From NCBI RefSeq assembly GCF_947507565.1, contig NC_089185.1, forward strand, positions 434,001 to 498,000: a DNA stretch of 64,000 nt. The letters run 5' to 3'. Under the pieces are notes generated by a model. That model had not been told where the DNA came from. It worked only from the letters and a program-made list of their open reading frames with translations, and ran no database searches. This DNA is from Oscarella lobularis (taxonomy: Eukaryota; Porifera; Homoscleromorpha; Homosclerophorida; Oscarellidae). Below, one piece after another: positions 23,553 to 38,500 of this stretch. A program made the position numbers and the translations under genes. Position 1 is the stretch's first letter. Every line of letters starts with the position of its first letter.

Positions 23553-26500
23553 CTATATAGCTGTGGTCGAAACTTCCGATTCGTCAAGGGCATCGGCGAG
23601 CAAATTGTCGCGACTCGATCTGTCTTGAAGATTGTCTGAATCACTTGATTCCGCATCAGAAGTGTCAACAAACATAGTCATTTTTATTTCCTAAATATAC
23701 AATTACCATAGAGCACAGTACCATTTCAATAAATACCTGGGACTCATAAAGTGGATTTCCCTTAGTCAAAGCACCATCGTCGTCTTCATCCTCGCTATTC
23801 AGTACAAATTTAATTTCAAAAAATGCAATCGTAATTGACACTTACGTCATGGCCACAACCGAGCCTGCGGTTTGACTTTGCTCAATCCAGGTATCATAAG
23901 GATCAACCCAAATAGGATTCTCTTTAGTGATCGTGTTTCCTTTTTCTTCTTGAAGACCCATATCATACGGTTCTATAAAGTACCATGCCAAAAAATTCGC
24001 AATGCCAGTAAACGATCGGATAAATACCGAGTTGAAGAGTTGAGGGTGGACTTCCAAACATGATACCGTCTCCAATCAGGGTCGTGTGTAACCTTTTCTT
24101 ATTTCGTCTACGTAAAATCAATTAATGAGTTACTGACGTGAAATATCAGCGACGTCTGCAAGAACGCACTTCCTTCGTTCGCAGCAAATGATGATGAGGA
24201 CAAGAATGAGTATGAAAGCAATAACTGAAGCGGCAATTATGAGGGAAAGTCGAACGACATCAACTGAATCCTTCTCAATAGGTTGAGCAGGCTAAAAGGT
24301 TTGCTTGTGTACGCGGTGAGTGTGCGCCAAAAAAAGGTTACTTACAATTACACGCGTGACGTTGAATTCGCTTAGCAGAGTATAAATCACCTCGAGGTTC
24401 TTGTCCAAAATCCTAACGACAAATTCTCGTGTCACAAAAGAACTAACTTATATCCGACAGGAAGAGCGTACTTGATGACTTCGTCGCGAGGTACAATTAC
24501 GTTCGTAGTCGGATCGATGGCGTGCAAAAACACGTCTGTTTGAGTCGTGTCGTACACGTTCTCCTCCTTGTGCGACTGAATTTTGTCAATATTGACAATC
24601 AGTCCAGTTATATTTTCCAAAAGTCTAAGCAGCCGGTTAGGGAGCAATTTTTTTATAACTATCAGACAGCATACTCGTCTAGAAGATCTTGCTTAGTAGT
24701 GACAAGCTCCTTCTCCACTCCCAAGACCATGAGGACCTGCTGCGAGGGCGTCAGCACGTAAATCTGCACGAGGACGTAAGTTCACCCCCATTTTTCCCCA
24801 GAATTTGCTACATACCGTCACGGTAGCCTCGTTGCTGTGAGTCACGACTCGCCCGAAATTGTCGTACGCTCTGACCTGAACGACGTAGTGCTCGCCTTCG
24901 TTGCCGAAGAACTGTTCCGCGCTAGCGGTGTATATTCTTCCATAGACGGGATCGACGCGAAATAGGCGACTCGCTTCGCCACTGTCCGTCGTCAAGGAGT
25001 AGCGAATCGTGCTGTAGTTGCCCGAGTCGAGATCCGTCGCCTGTACGCGAGAAAAGAAATCGCATATAGCTGGGCTTTTTGTCGGCGCAACAGCCACGCA
25101 CCACAACAGTTCTGATGTGAGCGTCCAATTCTGCGTCTACCGGCACGCCGGCCGTGTATTGCCGCCGGGGAAAGATGGGATAATTATCGTTGACGTCGAC
25201 GACGTCTATGCGAACAGTCGCGGTGTCGTTTAGGTGCCACGAAGTTTCGACTGAAAAGAAAAGTTCACACGCTGCATCACTGGCACAGACAATTTTATTT
25301 CACCCGTCGGTCTAATCGTCGGTGGCGACGTCGTGCTTGCAGAGGTCGGAGAGACGACCGCCGTTGCCGTTGGAGGCACATCGGTCGCATTGGCGACGGC
25401 TCGACGGCGACGACGAGACTACGAAAGCATAAACGATTAAAAGATGTCTTGTCTGTCGCGTCGAACTATGTTCTCACCTCAAGAATAGGTCGCGGATATT
25501 CAATATTGGGCCATTTTGGGACGCCCACCATGGCGTTGCTCGCTCGCACCGTCAGAGTGTAGGACTTCGTCGTTTCATAGTCTAGCGATTTTACGAGAAC
25601 GATAATGCCCGACGAATCCGCAATGCCAAACATTCCTAGAAAATTTTTGTCAGTCTTTCGTGCGTGAGTTTTCTTTTTCCTTATTACCTTGTTCGTTTCC
25701 TTGGATTATTTCATATAGAATCTGCTGATTTTTTGGAGTTTGATCGGAGTCGTCAGCGGCGACCCTTCCAACTGCCCAATCAACGCTCAAATCCTCGTCG
25801 TGAGAGAAGGTGTACGACTTTGATTGGAAGACAGGCGGGTTGTCGTTCTCGTCAAATATAGTGACTAAGACAGTGGCTAAGCTGTAGAGTCGAGTTGGTC
25901 CATTGTCGCGAGCTTGAATAGTTAACTGAAATAAAATGAGAATATGATTCCAAAAGTAACTATAGTAACGCAACTGCGTACATTGTACGATGCTTGCTTT
26001 TCCGCATCCAATGAGCTCGATATAACGATTTCGCCTTTTTCAGGATCGGCCAATCGGAATTGAGTATTTGGATCACCATCCACGATGGAGTACACGACAG
26101 TTCCGGCTTCTCCCTATAGCAAGAAGTCTTTTTGTCTGCAAAACGCGTGAAACGAAGACTCACTATGTCGATATCGAAGGACGAAACGGTGACGATCGTT
26201 GTGCCCAGTGGAAGCAGTTCGGAGACCGAGACCTTGTACTCGGCTTTGACGAATTGAGGCGGATTATCGTTGACGTCGATCACGTGAATGAATATCGTCG
26301 TGCGTCCTGACAGACGAATTGCGGACAGCGAATTTTCCGCAACAACAGTAAACGTGTAGTTGTGGCGGCTCTCGCGATTCTGAAATTGCATTTCCAATTA
26401 ATTTCACATTTGCGCAGATAAATTTCTTACCAGAATTGAAGTCGTGTATATTTGCCCTGTACTTGAGTCAATTCCAAATGGAACATCGGTTTCAACAATG

Positions 26501-29500
26501 CTGTAGTTCACGATTTTGTTTACGCCGATGTCAAGATCTTTGGCTGCCAAGGAAAGGATAGCAGTGCCGATCGGACTATTTTCCGCCACAGTATCGTCGT
26601 ACAGAGACTAGACAAAAAACATCGTTTTTGCTTAGCTAACAGAAGCCGAACACAAACCTGTTCAAAGTAAGGCGAATTGTCGTTAATATCGGATATGGTG
26701 ACCGTCAGAGTTCCAAAACCAGTATTCACCTGACTACGACCGTGATCGCGGCCTTGAATAAAAAGCTAGAAAACCCATTTGATAAAAAGGAGAAACCGCG
26801 TTTCTTCGATTTCCTTATACCTGATAGAGAGCCTTCGTTTCTCGATCAAACATCCCAGTAGTCGAAATCAAACCGGTGTTCCCGTCAATCACAAATATCC
26901 CGTCGTCACCAGAGGTGATCTGATAGGTAACTCGCCCATTTTCGCCGATGTCGGCGTCCGTTGCGTTGACGGTTTTCAACGTTCCGTTGACGGCGAAATC
27001 TTCTGGAATTACGATTTGATGATCGCGCGGCGAGAACACGGGCGAATTATCGTTGTAGTCCGACACGCTGAGGTCGATTCGCGTCTTGACGCTGTGCGGA
27101 TTCGTCGGACTGTCCGTCACCGTCGCCTCGAGAACGTAGCTATCCGTCACTTCGCGATCCAACGAAGCGACGGTGTAAATCTCACCGCTCTTCGAGTTGA
27201 TCCCAAAACGATCTAAGATAATTTCGTGCGGTGAGAATCAACAAAAAGCGAAGAAAATCGCTTTCTTACTTTCACCGTTTCCCGCCGTGATTTGATACCT
27301 CAAATCAGCGTTCGTGCCGTGATCGCGATCGGTCGCCGTCAGAACGAGAACGACGGAATTATTGCTCGTTGCCTCGGAAAGAATCGACGCATAGGCGGCG
27401 GGGAAAAATATCGGCGAATTGTCGTTGACGTCGGTGACGGTGATCGTCACTTCGGTCGTTGCCGTTTGCACGGGCGTGCCGCCGTCGTAGGCAACGACGT
27501 TCAATCGATACGACGTCGTGTTTTCATAGTCAAGAGATCGCGTAAGCAAAACGACGCCCGTCATGGGGTCGACGGAGAATTGGTCGTACGGATCGCCACC
27601 GGTCTTATTGAATCGTACTATGCCGTTGACTCCGGAGTCGCGATCCGAAGCGGACAACGTCGCGATCGTGTTGCCGATTGATACGTTTTCTCTCAACGTC
27701 GCCGAATAGACGGAGCGCGTGAAAATCGGCTTGTTGTCGTTTACGTCTTGAATTGTGACGCTGAGTTTCACGGACGAGTTTCTCGGGCCGGGATAGACGC
27801 CGGAATCAGAAGCCATTATGGTCATGTTGTACGACTTGACCGATTCGTAGTCGAGACTTCCTATCGTCGATATGACTCCGGAAGATGCTGCACGTAAAAA
27901 AAAAGACGTATAGGAAGCATCAAGAAAGATTTAGTGCTGCATACGAGAAATTCTAAATTTTCCAGCATCTCCATCGCTGATGGCGTAGCTGACGAGTCCA
28001 TTCGGTCCGATGTCTTCGTCAGTAGACGAAACGACAGTAACCTGTGAGATAAATAAGAAATGACTTCAAGACCAAAGTGCCTATTTAGTATGAGTACCGT
28101 GTATCCTCCGAAAACGTCTTCCTTAATTGATGCCGAGTAGGACGGCTTGACAAATTGCGGCGTATGATCGTTGACGTCTCCCACGACAACGCTCACGTTT
28201 ACACTGCTAGAAAAGGAAGGACTGCCAGAATCAGACACCTAATTAAAGATTTGCATTCAGGCGTTTTTGGTATAAAATTCCGCTGGTTCCTACCGTGACG
28301 GTGAGACGATAGCTCGATTGCGTTTCTCTATCCAGTGGTCCAGACGTCGAAATCGCGGCCGTCGTGCTATTGATGCGGAAAACGTTTCCCACGTTTCCGA
28401 CCGACTCCAATCTGTAAGCGAGCACAGCATTCTGACCGACGTCGTCGTCTGTGGCGGAGAGACCGTCCAACGAAAGAACGGAGCCAACGCGAGAATCTTC
28501 AAGGAGACTCGTCTGATAGTTGGAAAAGGGAAACTCGGGCGAATTATCGTTTTTGTCCAAGACTCTTATGACGACCTAGAAAAAGACGTTCGTCTAAAAA
28601 TGAACAACTGCACGGCTCAACGTTAGTCTTACTGTCGTACGACCGATTCGCGGAACCACGTCATCGTCCTGCGCTGTCAAGCTGAGCGTGTAAATATCCG
28701 CTTCCTCGCGATCCAGCGAAGCGTTCGTCGAAACGAGTCCCTTTGAAGAAAGGTTTTTGGCACAGGCATAAAATACAAGCTAACTAAAAGACTTACCGTA
28801 TTTGTGTCAATTTTAAAAAGACTCTTGCTATTTCCAGCGCTGATCGAGTACGTTATAACACTGGCATCCTTTTCCGTCGCATTGACGGTAAGAAGAGACT
28901 GTCCGGGCGGCAGATTTTCGTCCACCGATGCTCGATAGTTCGTCTTCGTGAAAACGGGATTATTGTCATTGACGTCGAGAACATTTACTTCGACCGTCGC
29001 CAAGCTCGATCGATACGGATCGCCGCGATCTCTCGCTTCGACGACGAAGCTGAGACGGCTTCGCGTTTCGTGATCCAGAGCGCCTCTCAGCACGACGGAA
29101 CCGATCTTCGGATTTTCAATGTGAAACAGACCGTGCGTATCGTTGCCTATGTAATAAACGACTTCGCCGTTCAAGCCGAGATCGACGTCGGTGGCGGCGA
29201 CGGTCAAGAGAATCGAATTGTTCGCCGTCGATTCGAGCGCGTCGGTGCGATAAAGTCTCTGCGTGAAAACGGGATCGTTGTCGTTGACGTCCGTCACTTG
29301 AATTTTCACCGACGCCGTCGCCGATTTGGCGCTCGGCTGCCCGTTGTCGGTCGCGCGAACGCTGAACGTGTAGTCGGCCTTCGTTTCGCGATCGAACGCG
29401 AGTCGGGTTCGAATTTCGCCGCTGCTCGCGTTGACGACGAATCGATTCGCGTCGCCGCTGCCGCCGTCGATCAAATCGTAGCGCAATTCGCCGTTGACGC

Positions 29501-32500
29501 CGGAATCCAAATCGGACGCGTCGACGTCGAGCACGAACGAACCGACGGCGACGTCCTCGCGAATGTCGGCGGCGTACGAGAGAGCGTCGAACGTCGGCGC
29601 GTTGTCGTTCACGTCGACGATGTGAACGATCACTGGAGCGTAGCCGCGTCGCGCCGATTGACCGCCGTCGGTCGCACTGACGTTCAACACGTAGCGACTG
29701 CGAAGCTCGCGATTCAAATCGTCGCCGACGCTGACGACGCCCGTCGTCGGATCGACTTGAAATTTCGCTCCGCTGACTATTCCGAAATGGATTTGAGCGT
29801 TTGCGCCCAAGTCCAAGTCGGACGCGGTGACCGTTAAGATGGAGAATCCGACCGTCGAATTTTCGACGATGTTTGCCACGTAAGAGTCGGGATTGAACGT
29901 CGGGCTGTTATCGTTCTCGTCCGTGATTGTGATTCGGAGTGGGACCGACGAGGCGAGAAGGCCCGAATCGGTGACAGTCAACGTCAAGTCGTAGTTGTCT
30001 TTCGACTCGCGATCCAACGCAACCGATGTCGAAGTCTGCACGACTCCCGTCTTGTTATTAATGGTAAAATTGCCGCTTCCCGGTCCACTGAGCGAGAAGG
30101 TAAAGATCTTGTTAGAGCCGATATCGGCGTCTGTCGCTTTGACGAGAATTGGCTAAAGAAAAGAGCAATCAAATTTACAAAATGTACGGTGCAAATTTTC
30201 TACCATGTTGACGCTCTTGCTTGGAAGAGCGTTTTCGTTCATCGTCCCCGCATACGATTTCTCTACGAAAATGGGAGCATTGTCGTTGACGTCGTTCAGC
30301 GTTATAAGAACGTGAGTAGTTCCCTGCAAAAGAGAATAAGCAACATGCGTGGATTCACTATCAGACGCACTGATCGAACGTCGAGAGCCTGATCCGTAGC
30401 AGTGATCGTTAAATCGTAAGAAGAAATCGTCTCTCTGTCCAATGTACCAGTCACCGTTATTTTACCACTCTAAAAAATGATGAAAATATATTTCAACTTT
30501 GATGAAAAAATTGGGTTTTACCGTTCGATCGATCTTGAACACTTTGCTCGAATCGCCGGAGGTGATATTATAGCGAACGAGCCCGTTTACACCGCTATCG
30601 CTATCTGTAGCAACAACCGTTTCAACGCTTTTACCGGCGTACGTTCCTTCGTCGATAGCGACCGAATACGAGCTCTTAGCAAAGACGGGCGGATTATCAT
30701 TTATGTCGGCAATATTGATTTCGACTATCGTCTAAAATATGCAATGTTTTCTCTCCCTCTTAGATTATTTCGTTTTGACGTACCACTGCCGACTTGGCCG
30801 GCACCCCTTTGTCGGTCGCCGTAACTTCCAAATCGTATCTCGCCGTCCGTTCGACGTCGAGAGAATTGGCAATGAGAACCGTGCCTTTCGTCGCATCCAA
30901 CGTGAAATCGCTGTCGGTGTTGCCCTTCGTGATAGCAAACGTCACGTCGCCGTTCGACGAGCTGTCGGCATCCGTTGCCGTCAGCGTGACGACCGGTTGA
31001 CCGACGAGGCTATTTTCCGGAATGGTGACCGGCTTGAGAACCGAAAAGACCGGCGCATTATCGTTTATATCCGTGACGGTTATGGTGACCTTACAAACAA
31101 AAACGTCCAAACATTGAATAGCACGAGAACGGCTCTACTCACCTGCGCTGTAGCTGATTGCCTTGTCAAAGAATTTCCAGCACCGTTCTGGTCCTCGGCG
31201 CGAACAGTCAACGTGTGGCTTTGCGACGTTTCGTAGTCTAATGACTGGGCTACGGTCACTGTTCCCTAGGAAAAAAAACAACAACGATGTTTTCGCGCGA
31301 CTTTGATGGGATTGATTACTCACCGCCGTTTTGTTCAGCGCGAACAGACTGTCGTCGTTTCCACTAATGATTGAAAACACGACTTGACCGTTGGTGCCGG
31401 AATCTTTGTCGGTAGTCACGAGAGTTGCGACGACGCTTCCGAGACTCGACGATCCTTCAGCTAGAGTCATCTTGTACGGAAGATTTTGGAAGACGGGTGC
31501 GTTGTCATTGACGTCGGTGATCGCGATAGAAATTACAGCGGTAGCCTGAAAAAGAAAAAAGTCCAACTTTCATTGGAGCGCGAGTAAAAGTGTCTGACGT
31601 TGTTTCGAGGTTTTCCGCCGTCCAATGCCCTCACAGTCAAAGTGTAGGCTTTCTCTCTCTCGTAGTCCAAACCGACGGTATCCGTTTGCAATAGACCGCT
31701 GTCGCTGTCCATCGTGAATTGCGAACTGCCGACGCTGGGCGATACGGAAACGACAGAAAACGTGACAGCCGCATTCGATCCGACATCGGCGTCGGAAGCA
31801 GCGACGAGAACGACTGACGATCCGCCAGGTAGATTTTCAGGAATCGTCGCCGAATAGATTCCGCCTTGAGTGAAGACGGGCGAATTGTCGTTCACGTCGG
31901 TGACCGTGACTTGAAGCTGAGCCACTCCCGTCAAGCTACCGGCACCTTGGTCCGTTGCCGTGACCTGGAAGAACAGAGCGAAGGCTGAGAGATAAAATTC
32001 AAATATTAAACGCTAGTACGTTTAGAACGTAAGCTGGACTCTGTGGAGTCGCTTCTCGATCGAGAGATTTTACTGTCGTCACTCGTCCCACATTTGGATC
32101 CGGTATTGAAAAAATGCCTTCACTGTTTCCACCGGTGATGGAATATTTAATCTAGAAGAGACAGCGATTAAATATCTCACAAACAACGAACACTTTATTC
32201 ATACCTGTTTGTTAGTTCCAATGTCTCCATCCGAAGCGGACACCGTAGATACGAGTGTACCGATTCCACTCGGTCCTTCGGGCACAGACGCCGCGTAGAG
32301 GCTAAATTCAAACACAGGACTTTGGTCGTTCGTATCCAAAACGGTGATTTCAACCTAGAAAATAATACTCTCACTTATTAGGCATTATTACAGAGCAGAA
32401 ACGTTCTCCTACGGTCGTCTGTCCTGATCGCGGTGGAATTCCTTGATCCTTAGCTGTAACGGTCAGCGTGTAGAACGCCACTGATTCGCGATCCAATAAC

Positions 32501-35500
32501 CCAGTCGTCGACACGACGCCCGACGTCGGATTGACTTGAAATTTCCCACTTCCGCCAAACGTAATCGAATAGGTAATCTTCGCATTTACGCCGCTGTCCG
32601 CTTCCGAAGCAGAAACGGTAACAACAGGAGTTCCCTTCGGCATATTCTCGTACACGCCCGCTGCGTATCGACTCTTATTAAAAGTCGGATCGTTATCGTT
32701 GACGTCCTGAACGGTGACGGTCACCGTCGCCGTAGAGCTCAACGACGTCGGCGATCCCTTGTCGGTCGCTTTCACGGCAAATAGGTACTCTTTTTTGACG
32801 TCTGCATTCAACGCGGAAGTCGTCTTCACAACGCCGGAAGCCGAATCAATGGAAAAGACGGTCACATTGATCGACGACGAATCGGCGAACGCGTAAACGA
32901 CTTGAGCGTTCGTTCCGACGTCGCCGTCGGACGCTGTCACCGTGACGACGGTCGTGCCGACGAGCGCAAGTTCGCTCACCGACGTCGCGTATCGAGCAGC
33001 GGAAAACGACGGCGTGACGTCGTTTTTGTCGGCGACGGCGACTTGAACCGTCGTCGTCGCTGTTTTCGTCGGCGATCCCTTGTCGCTCGCGCGCACAGTC
33101 AGCGTATGAGACGTCGCCGCTTCCCGATCCAACGTCGCACTTCCCGTCTGAACTTCGCCCGTAGTCGCGTTGATTTTGAATCGACTCGACAGATCGTCGA
33201 CGAGCGCGTAGACAATTTCGCCGTTCACGCCGTCGTCAGCATCGTTCGCCGACACTTGCGCAATCGACGCTCCCTCCGCTGTATTTTCCGCCACCGTACC
33301 GGAATAGGAACTCCGTGTAAACACGGGTGCATTGTCGTTCTCGTCTGCAATGATGACCTTGACTTGAACGGAAGCCGATAGGGGTACGAGCGCCGAATCT
33401 GTGGCTACAATCGCCAAATCGTATTCCTTACTCGTTTCGCGATTCAACGCTGCAACGGTCGTGATTTCTCCACTCGCTCGATTTACTTGAAAACGTCCGT
33501 CGCCGTTTCGCAAACTGTAGATGATTTTCGCGTTGACACCGAGGTCGGCGTCCTTTGCCGTCACCGTCTCGACGACCGTTCCGACTATTGCGCTTTCAGC
33601 CAACGACTTGTCGGCGTACGTCGGCGGATCGAACACGGGCGAATTATCATTGACGTCTTCGACGTCGACGAGAACGCTGGCGACGGCCGTGAGCGTGGGA
33701 TTTCCACCATCGGCGGCTTGAATTTGAAGCGAATACGACGACTTTTTCTCTCGATCTAATGACGACGCAGTCGAAACGAGCCCCGTGTTCGAGTCGATGC
33801 GAAAGTCAGACGCGTTGTTGCCCGATGCGATGGAATAGGTGAGCGCCGCGTTCGTCGAGCTGTCGGCATCCGTAGCGCTAACGGTCGCGATGCTCAAACC
33901 CGAGCCCTGGTTTTCTTTCAACGCCGCTCGATAGATCGGCTGAACGAAAACGGGACGATTGTCGTTTTTGTCGTTGACGTTGACGACGACCGGAACCGAA
34001 GAGCGTCGAGGAGGATTTCCATCTGAAAAAAAAAGAAATTCGAAACTTGCCCTTTTTTTTACAGAAATATAGACTTACTGTCTTCAGCGGTAATTTGAAA
34101 AGAATACGACTTCACCTCCTCGTAGTCTATCGAATTGGCCGTCGTGATTTTTCCCGACGACGATTCGATTTTGAATCGGCCGTTTCCACCGGTTAACGAA
34201 TACGCAATCGCTCGATCCGAGTCTTTTTCCGTCGCCGTCATGGTCAGTACCAACGTATTCAAGTCGACGTTCTCGTCGACGTCCGTCGAGTAGCTGCTTT
34301 GAGCGAATTTCGGCGGATTGTCGTTGATGTCGAGAACGGTGAACGAAATGCTTGCCGTGTCCGTCATTTTGCCGCCGTCGGAAGCGACGACAGTCAAATT
34401 GTAAGCGGGCGTCTTTTCGTGATCCAGGAGGCCCGCTAGAGTGAGAATCCCGCTACTCGAACCAATTCGAAAAGCTGCAAAGAAAAAAAGTATTTTTTTG
34501 TGAATTATTATCGTCGTCGGATTTCTCACTTCCGTCGTTTCCCTTCGCTATAGAGTACGTTACGACGCCGTTGCCGGCGACGAGGCTGTCGGCATCGGAC
34601 GCTGACACGAGACCAATCGTCGTTCCGACTCCGGCGCTTTCGACCAATTGAAAAGCGTAGCTCGCGTCCGAAAATATCGGCGGATTGTCATTGACGTCGT
34701 TGATCGTCACTTCGACTTTCGCCACGCCGACGAGACGATCGGACGACGGGTTGGCCTGGTCTTGCGCTTGAACGTCGATCGTGTAGAACTTCTTTGATTC
34801 GTAGTCCGGCGACGTGGAGGCGACGTTGATTTCGCCCGAGACGGCGTCAATTTCGAAGACGCCGTCATCGCCGCTGATGATTGAGAAAACCAGCGCTCCA
34901 TTCAGACCGGAATCGGCGTCTGTTGCCGTTACTTCTGCAACGGACGTACCCGTCAAAGAATTCTCGTCAATCGAGACTTGGTAGAGAGCTGTAAACGCAG
35001 TTATTAAATAAGTTAGACTGTCACTATTCTTCGTCACATCACCTGGTTTGAATGTGGGTGCATTGTCATTGAAGTCCGCTATAGTGACATTAACAGTGCA
35101 CGTTCCCGTGTTGCCGTTACCGTCCGTTGCCGTCACCTGAACAGCGCCATAGCGATCCGCGTTCCTACAAACCTCGCTGTCTGACTCTTACCGTGAGAAC
35201 GAACGACTTGACAGTTTCGTAGTCGATGACTCCCTTCGTCGTGATCGATCCCGTCGTCAAGCCGATGCTGAACGAGTTGACGTACGCCGACGGACTTCCG
35301 GCGGTGATCGAATAGGTGATAGCGGCGTTCGATCCCACGTCTTTTTCCGTCGCTCGCACCCGAACGACTTCGTCGCCAATAGGATCATTTTCGCTAATTG
35401 TTCGGGAATAGATGAGCAAGTCAAAAACGGGATTATTGTCATTGACATCCTAAAATCAAACGTAATATTGATAACGGAATTTTTTACTTTCTCTCTCTCT

Positions 35501-38500
35501 CACCCTGATGTTGACCGTAAGTGTGGCGGTATCGGTCAAGCCTCCACCGTCTTCCACTTGGAGCAAGAGCGAGTAGGACGCCGTTATCTCGCGATCCGGT
35601 TGTCCCGTCGTCGAAACGTCGCCAGTTTTGCTGTCGATGGCAAACAGCGAGTCGTTATTGCCTCGAATAATGCTAAACGTCAATTGGCTGTTGATTCCCT
35701 TATCGGGATCGGAGGCCTAGGAAAGGAAACTGCAAAAATAAAAATAAAAGAGGCAACATTGTCTTACCGAAACGGTGAGAAAATTGGAGTGAACTACGTT
35801 TTCGGATATCGTCGCCTGATACGATTTCAAAGCGAAGGCGGGACTATTGTCATTCTCGTCGGTGATCGTTACGGTCAGTTGGGCCGTCGTGCGTCGCTTG
35901 TGGTTCGTCGGTTGGTCTTCGGCGATGACGAGGAGTCGATACAATTCGCCGTACGGATCTTCTCGATCGATGCTTTGAGCGGTCGTGATTTCGCCTGTCG
36001 TCGAATTGATATCGAATCGTTCGTTGAACACTCCGGCTAAACTGTAAGAAATCTTTCCGTACGAGCCGCTGTCAGCGTCGGTCGCCTTTACGAAAGGAAA
36101 CGTCACAAAAGATCGGGATTCGTATGCGTGTTTTTACCTCCACAGTGCCAATCAATTGACCAGGCGACCCGTTTTCAGCGAGTGAATAGGAATACGGTGT
36201 TTTGCTGAATATAGGAGAGTTGTCGTTCTGATCCAATACTGTTACCACCAGTGTAGCCGTGTCGGCCTGAAACAGAAGACCTTAAATAAAATGTCTCTAC
36301 CAAAGTTTTTTCATTCGTACTCTTCCACCAGACGGTCCACTGTCTCGAGCTTCGATTGTGAGATTGTATGACGTCAGTTGTTCGTAATCCAAACTTAGTC
36401 GCGCCGTGACGATGCCACTACACGAGGAAAATTTACGTAGACGCTAAAACGTCTGGGTTTGAGGTCATTACCTTGCCGAATCACGAATTTCAAAGGCGCT
36501 GAGCGAATTTCCCGATAAAATGGCGTACTTCAACAAAGAATTCGTACCGAAATCCTCATCAGTGGCCTTCATCAGAGAAACAGCGCAGATAAATAATAAC
36601 AATGCAATTCGCTTTTTGCACGCACCACTAGAGTGGCGATCTGAACTCCATTCGCGTTGTTTTCGGTAACAGTGGCAGTGTAAGTTGACTGACCAAATAT
36701 AGGAGAATTGTCGTTGAGATCATTCACGGCAACGTTCACTACACACCGACTCAGTCTATAAATGAAATAAACAATAATGATATGTAACGAGATATGCAAT
36801 GGTAGTTTACCGCCTGTGAGCTCCCAATGCATCGGCGGCTTCGACGGCTAAAGTGTATGAATCTATTTTTTCCCGATCAAGCACTTGAGCATTAGAAATA
36901 ACAGCTGTGGAAGAGTTGATCGTAAAATGCCCCAAATCATTTCCAGAAAATATCGAGTAAATAATCAATCCCAACTGTCCTGTGTCTTTATCCGAGGCCA
37001 GGGGCTGTAACGCGGCAAAAGCATTACTAACAACGACGACTTCTCTCGAATTTTACTTACTCGCACAATAGAAGTTCCTGCCGGAGTGTTTTCATCTTGA
37101 GAAGCCGCATAAACAGTTTTGTTAAATTTTGGATTATTGTCGTTGACGTTGATGATGTTGACAGTCACGGTGGCCGTGTCAGATGCGCCGGGCGGATAGA
37201 TATCTTGAACGGTGACTAAAACGGTGAACTGCGTATCGCCAGACTCGTAGTCAATCGTCTTAGCCAATGTTAGGATTCCTTGTTTCGAATCAATCGCAAA
37301 TCTTCCTTTATCAGGCGAACTCTGACTAATGTTGAAAAGAAATTGGTTGTATGGCAGCTGTACACAAAAAGAAACATCGCGGCACTGTATCGAAGTCTTC
37401 GGAGCACTTTACTTTGTCATTATCTGCAGCAGTTACTCTGACGACGAAGTCACCTATATTTGCGTCTTCCACCAAATCGGCGCTAAATGCGGATGGCACA
37501 AATTTAGGCGAATTGTCGTTGACGTTGATAACTTTAACGTCGACTCGAGCGAGCGCGGGCGTCGAACTGCTTCCCAATTCCGCAGCCTGAAATACACCTC
37601 AATTCTCTTTTTTTAAAAGAAGAGTTCGTCTTCACCTGAACAAGGAGAATGTGCTCAGTCTTAGTTTCATAGTCGAGTGACTTCTGAAGAGTTATGAGAC
37701 CAGACGCGGCATCGATTTTGAAGTGACTCGCATCAAATGCGGGATTAAAAGAATACGACACGGGATTTCCTATCGCCGCATCTTGATCCGTCGCCGAAAC
37801 GGTCATAATGCTAAATCCCTAGGTAAAATAACAGCTCTAGCCTCACACCTATTGTATCTACAAGGGAAATCTCACAATTGATGCAGCTTCAGATACAGGA
37901 TTTGCAACGTATCGCGACTGATTGAATTTCGGCGACTGATCGTCGAAGTCGGTCACGGTGACGTGAAGGCCCGCTTTGGACGACAAGTACGGCGAAGCGT
38001 TGTCCTACGCGCATTCGCATAAATTTAAATTGGCTTACGTAAAATCAATAATTAATCATACGTACCCTCGCTACAATTGTGAGGAAGTACGACGTCTTCT
38101 TCTCGTAGTCTAAGGACTTGGCTAAAACGATGCGTCCGCTGACTCGACTGATATTGAAAGTCGTCTAAAAAACCCCCCAAAAATTGAGATGTGCCATCTC
38201 GGTTGCAGCCAAACCCCACTTGATTCTTATCCTCAAAAGAAAAAACGAATTGCGCGTTGAGGCCTCGATCCTTGTCGGAAGCTAATGCAGTAGCAACCAA
38301 CAGACCTGGATTGGCATTCTGGCAAAAAAAGATGCGTTCGGATATTAGGGCACATTGATTTAGTTTACCTCTGACACAGTGGCAGTGTAGGGAGCATTTT
38401 GGAACGCCGGAGCATTGTCATTTACGTCGAGAATTTCTACTATTACAGTCGCAGAGCCCTGCATTATATATATACATTATTTATTTAAAATACAAATAAC

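Noticed and set aside
27292-33759. Long plus-strand open frames opposite the cadherin gene, rich in Arg/Val/Asp
   Set aside because: They mirror the repeated DVNDN codons of the minus-strand cadherin repeats (repeated IIVDVDDV-like text) and have no family similarity; antisense shadows.
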